From NCBI RefSeq assembly GCF_022179765.1, contig NZ_BPRE01000026.1, positions 1 to 45,619 on the forward strand: DNA of 45,619 nt, written 5' to 3'. Shown in pieces: positions 43,989 through 45,619 of this stretch. Made by a program: the position numbers and the translations under genes. The notes below the pieces were generated by a model. That model made no database searches. It saw nothing but the letters and a program-made list of their open reading frames with translations, and was not told the DNA's origin. Origin of the DNA: Methylorubrum suomiense. GTDB lineage: Bacteria; Pseudomonadota; Alphaproteobacteria; Rhizobiales; Beijerinckiaceae. Positions within the stretch are counted from its first letter, which is position 1; each line of letters begins with the position of its first letter.

Positions 43989-45203
43989 ATGAACGAAGTC
44001 CTGCGACCCGAGCCCGATGCGGTGCCCGTCACCGCGCCGGGCAACGCGCCGCAGATGCAGCCTCTCCCACGGGACCCGCTGACGGAGCGCCGTCGGAGTC
44101 TCTCGCCGCTCAACCGGCGTCGCCTCGCCAATTTTCGCGCCAACCGCCGTGGCTACTGGTCGGCGCTCATCTTCGCGCTGCTGTTCGTCGTCAGCCTCTT
44201 CGCCGAGCTGATCGCCAACGATCGCCCGATCGTCATGCAGTACAAGGGCGAATGGCTGTTTCCCGTCCTGGTCGATTATCCGGACGAGAAGTTCGGCGGC
44301 TTCCTGGCCCAGACCGATTACCGCGCACCGGAAACGCGGCAGGAGATCGAGGCCAATGGCTGGGTGCTGTGGCCGCCGATTCCGTATTCCTACAACACCT
44401 TCATGAGCGATCTGCCGACGCCGTCGCCTTCGCCGCCCACTTGGACGCTGTCCGACGATCAATGTAGACCGGTTGCCGAACGGGCTGGGAAGAAGGTGGA
44501 GGGGCGCGAACTCGGCTGTCGCGATATCGAGTGGCATTGGCTCGGTACCGACAACGCGTCCCGCGACGTTCTTGCCCGCGTGATCTACGGCTTCCGCATC
44601 TCAGTGCTGTTCGGCCTCGTCCTGGCCAGCCTGTCTTCGGTCATCGGCGTGGTCGCGGGTGCCGTGCAAGGCTATTTCGGTGGGTGGACCGACCTGATCT
44701 TCCAGCGCGTCATCGAGATCTGGAGCGCGATTCCGACGCTCTACCTCATCATCATCATGTCGGCCTTCCTCGTGCCGAGCTTCTTCACCCTGCTCGCGAT
44801 CCTGACGCTGTTCGCCTGGACGGCGCTGGTCGGCGTCGTGCGGGCGGAGTTTTTGCGCGCGCGGAACTTCGAGTATGTCCGCGCGGCGCGCGCGCTGGGG
44901 CTCTCCAACATCCGCATCATGACGCGCCACCTTTTGCCCAATGCCATGGTGGCGACGCTGACCTTTCTGCCGTTCATCCTCAACGGCTCGATCACGACGC
45001 TGACATCCCTCGATTTTCTCGGCTTCGGCCTGCCACCGGGCTCGCCCTCCCTCGGGGAGCTGCTGGCGCAGGGCAAGGACAACATCAACGCGCCCTGGCT
45101 CGGGCTCACTGGCTTCTTCGTGGTCGCGGCGATGTTGAGCCTTCTGGTCTTCGCAGGCGAAGCGGTCCGTGATGCCTTCGATCCGCGGAAAACCTTCGGA
45201 TGA
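43989..45203 (+). CDS. yejE: Peptide ABC transporter permease YejE
   Basis: A 404-aa inner-membrane permease of the oligopeptide type. RRLANFRANRRGYWSALIF and SLFAELIANDRPIVM open it; the DppC-like domain has WLGTDNASRDVLARVIYGFRIS (near 180), GVVRAEFLRARNFEYVRAARALG, and ends ITTLTSLDFLGFGLPPGSPSLGE and AVRDAFDPRKTFG, all as in E. coli YejE, the microcin C/peptide importer. It is longer by about 25 residues before WLGTD, with two Cys. The partners YejA, YejB and YejF are not in the window, so it is a solitary copy here or its partners lie elsewhere. Confidence 0.92.
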   Translation: MNEVLRPEPDAVPVTAPGNAPQMQPLPRDPLTERRRSLSPLNRRRLANFRANRRGYWSALIFALLFVVSLFAELIANDRPIVMQYKGEWLFPVLVDYPDEKFGGFLAQTDYRAPETRQEIEANGWVLWPPIPYSYNTFMSDLPTPSPSPPTWTLSDDQCRPVAERAGKKVEGRELGCRDIEWHWLGTDNASRDVLARVIYGFRISVLFGLVLASLSSVIGVVAGAVQGYFGGWTDLIFQRVIEIWSAIPTLYLIIIMSAFLVPSFFTLLAILTLFAWTALVGVVRAEFLRARNFEYVRAARALGLSNIRIMTRHLLPNAMVATLTFLPFILNGSITTLTSLDFLGFGLPPGSPSLGELLAQGKDNINAPWLGLTGFFVVAAMLSLLVFAGEAVRDAFDPRKTFG

Positions 45204-45597
45204 TGGGTTGAGACGGCGGCGGCGGGATCCGCCTCCCCTTCATACCAGGCCCGACCGGTCGCCGAGGTGTTTTCGCGTTACCCCCAATTGTCCCTTTCGC
45301 TGCTACGGCTCTGCCTCAGGTGACCGCAGGGCGGTGGGAACGAGGCCGGATGCCGACTGCGATCTGAGGGCCAAGTGCCCGCATACGAACAGAGTGTCCG
45401 TGGGCCCCGAGCGCCCTCCCCTGCCCTCCCGGATCGCCGCACCGCGTCGCTGGCACTGGACCGGCAAAAGCCCGCCGGAACCGCTCAACCCGGTGTCGGG
45501 CCGTCCCAGCATGACGATCCATGCCCCTGAACGCGCCAAGGCCCGCGCTGTTGGGGGCGCGGGCCTTGGCGGATCGGTTCGGTGGTTGTGATGTGTT
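45204..45597. other. Non-coding region between yejE and the terminal tRNA
   Basis: No convincing gene. A small hairpin GGCGG-GAT-CCGCC (45221-45233) after the yejE stop could terminate it weakly. The middle, about 45235-45530, holds only Pro/Arg-rich frames without ribosome-binding sites. Confidence 0.45.
45535..45570. terminator. Strong 14-bp hairpin
   Basis: A perfect 14-bp stem GCCAAGGCCCGCGC / GCGCGGGCCTTGGC with an 8-base loop lies 28 bp beyond the 3' end of the terminal tRNA. There is no T run on either strand. By position it most likely ends the tRNA transcript. Confidence 0.5.
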
Positions 45598-45619
45598 TGG
45601 TTGCGGGGGCTGGATTTGA
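45598..45619 (-). tRNA. tRNA 3' half, cut by window edge (probably initiator tRNA-fMet)
   Basis: Read on the minus strand the last 22 bases are TCAAATCCAG-CCCCCGCA-A-CCA: part of a T-loop, the T-stem arm CCAGC, the acceptor arm CCCCGCA, discriminator A and encoded CCA. The end CCCCGCAACCA is that of bacterial initiator tRNA, whose A72 cannot pair with C1. The anticodon is outside the window, so the identity is a guess; that it is a tRNA is fairly sure. Confidence 0.7.

Noticed and set aside
45303..45539. 78-codon minus-strand frame before the terminal tRNA
   Set aside because: No ribosome-binding site, no family features, composition like other chance frames.

Overview
This window looks like chromosome of a pink-pigmented facultative methylotroph of the Methylobacterium/Methylorubrum type (Alphaproteobacteria, Rhizobiales). 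The reasons are the very high G+C, a lanthanide-type methanol dehydrogenase (XoxF) C-terminus at the left edge, an EcfG-like general-stress sigma factor and a NepR-like protein, a DUF6894 protein, and Rhizobiales-style palindromic intergenic elements. I saw no insertion sequence, prophage or CRISPR array. The assignment is inference from gene content.

Left part (1-9.6 kb): the end of xoxF with two hairpins, then a run of minus-strand genes. These are an EcfG-family sigma factor with an unusual N-terminal extension, a TAXI-type binding protein, a duplicated YdcZ/DUF606 transporter, an ArsB-like carrier, a metallophosphoesterase, and an overlapping histidine kinase / NtrC-type regulator pair whose regulator has lost the GAFTGA motif. 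A small conserved-looking gene is divergent from the kinase.

B12 block (9.7-14.8 kb): promoter, cobalamin riboswitch, then btuB-btuF-btuC-btuD with short gaps or stop/start overlaps. This is a complete B12 uptake operon. Phosphoglycerate mutase (gpmA) follows.

Island-like block (15.7-17.1 kb): a 43-aa membrane peptide gene with its own terminator (minus), a divergent 70-aa NepR-like gene, an AT-rich stretch, the last ~50 codons of a DUF418 membrane protein, and tRNA-Ser(UGA) with a candidate promoter. The AT-rich scar lies just past the tRNA 3' end, the usual side for integrated DNA.

Middle (17.1-31.5 kb): opgH and a Tat-exported OpgG/OpgD protein for periplasmic glucans; a DHH phosphoesterase; small genes including a 28-aa ORF with a perfect ribosome-binding site, candidate promoter and terminator; a luciferase-like monooxygenase; an aldo/keto reductase; a FecBCD-type metal/siderophore ABC operon without an outer-membrane receptor; an epoxide-hydrolase-like enzyme; and glucose-6-phosphate dehydrogenase.

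Efflux operon (31.6-41.4 kb): mdtA-mdtB-mdtC plus a NodT-type outer-membrane lipoprotein, all minus. Every junction in this operon carries palindromic, repeat-like DNA, and MdtC carries an ~70-residue Ala/Ser/Thr-rich insert. Right end (41.5-45.6 kb): a tiny exported peptide gene, a strong small-RNA/leader candidate, a class I/II aminotransferase, a DUF4112 protein, a lone yejE permease, and the 3' end of a tRNA (probably initiator Met) cut by the window edge.

The observation I rate highest is a pair of NepR-like sequences, one fused to an EcfG-like sigma factor and one free-standing, with no PhyR in view.
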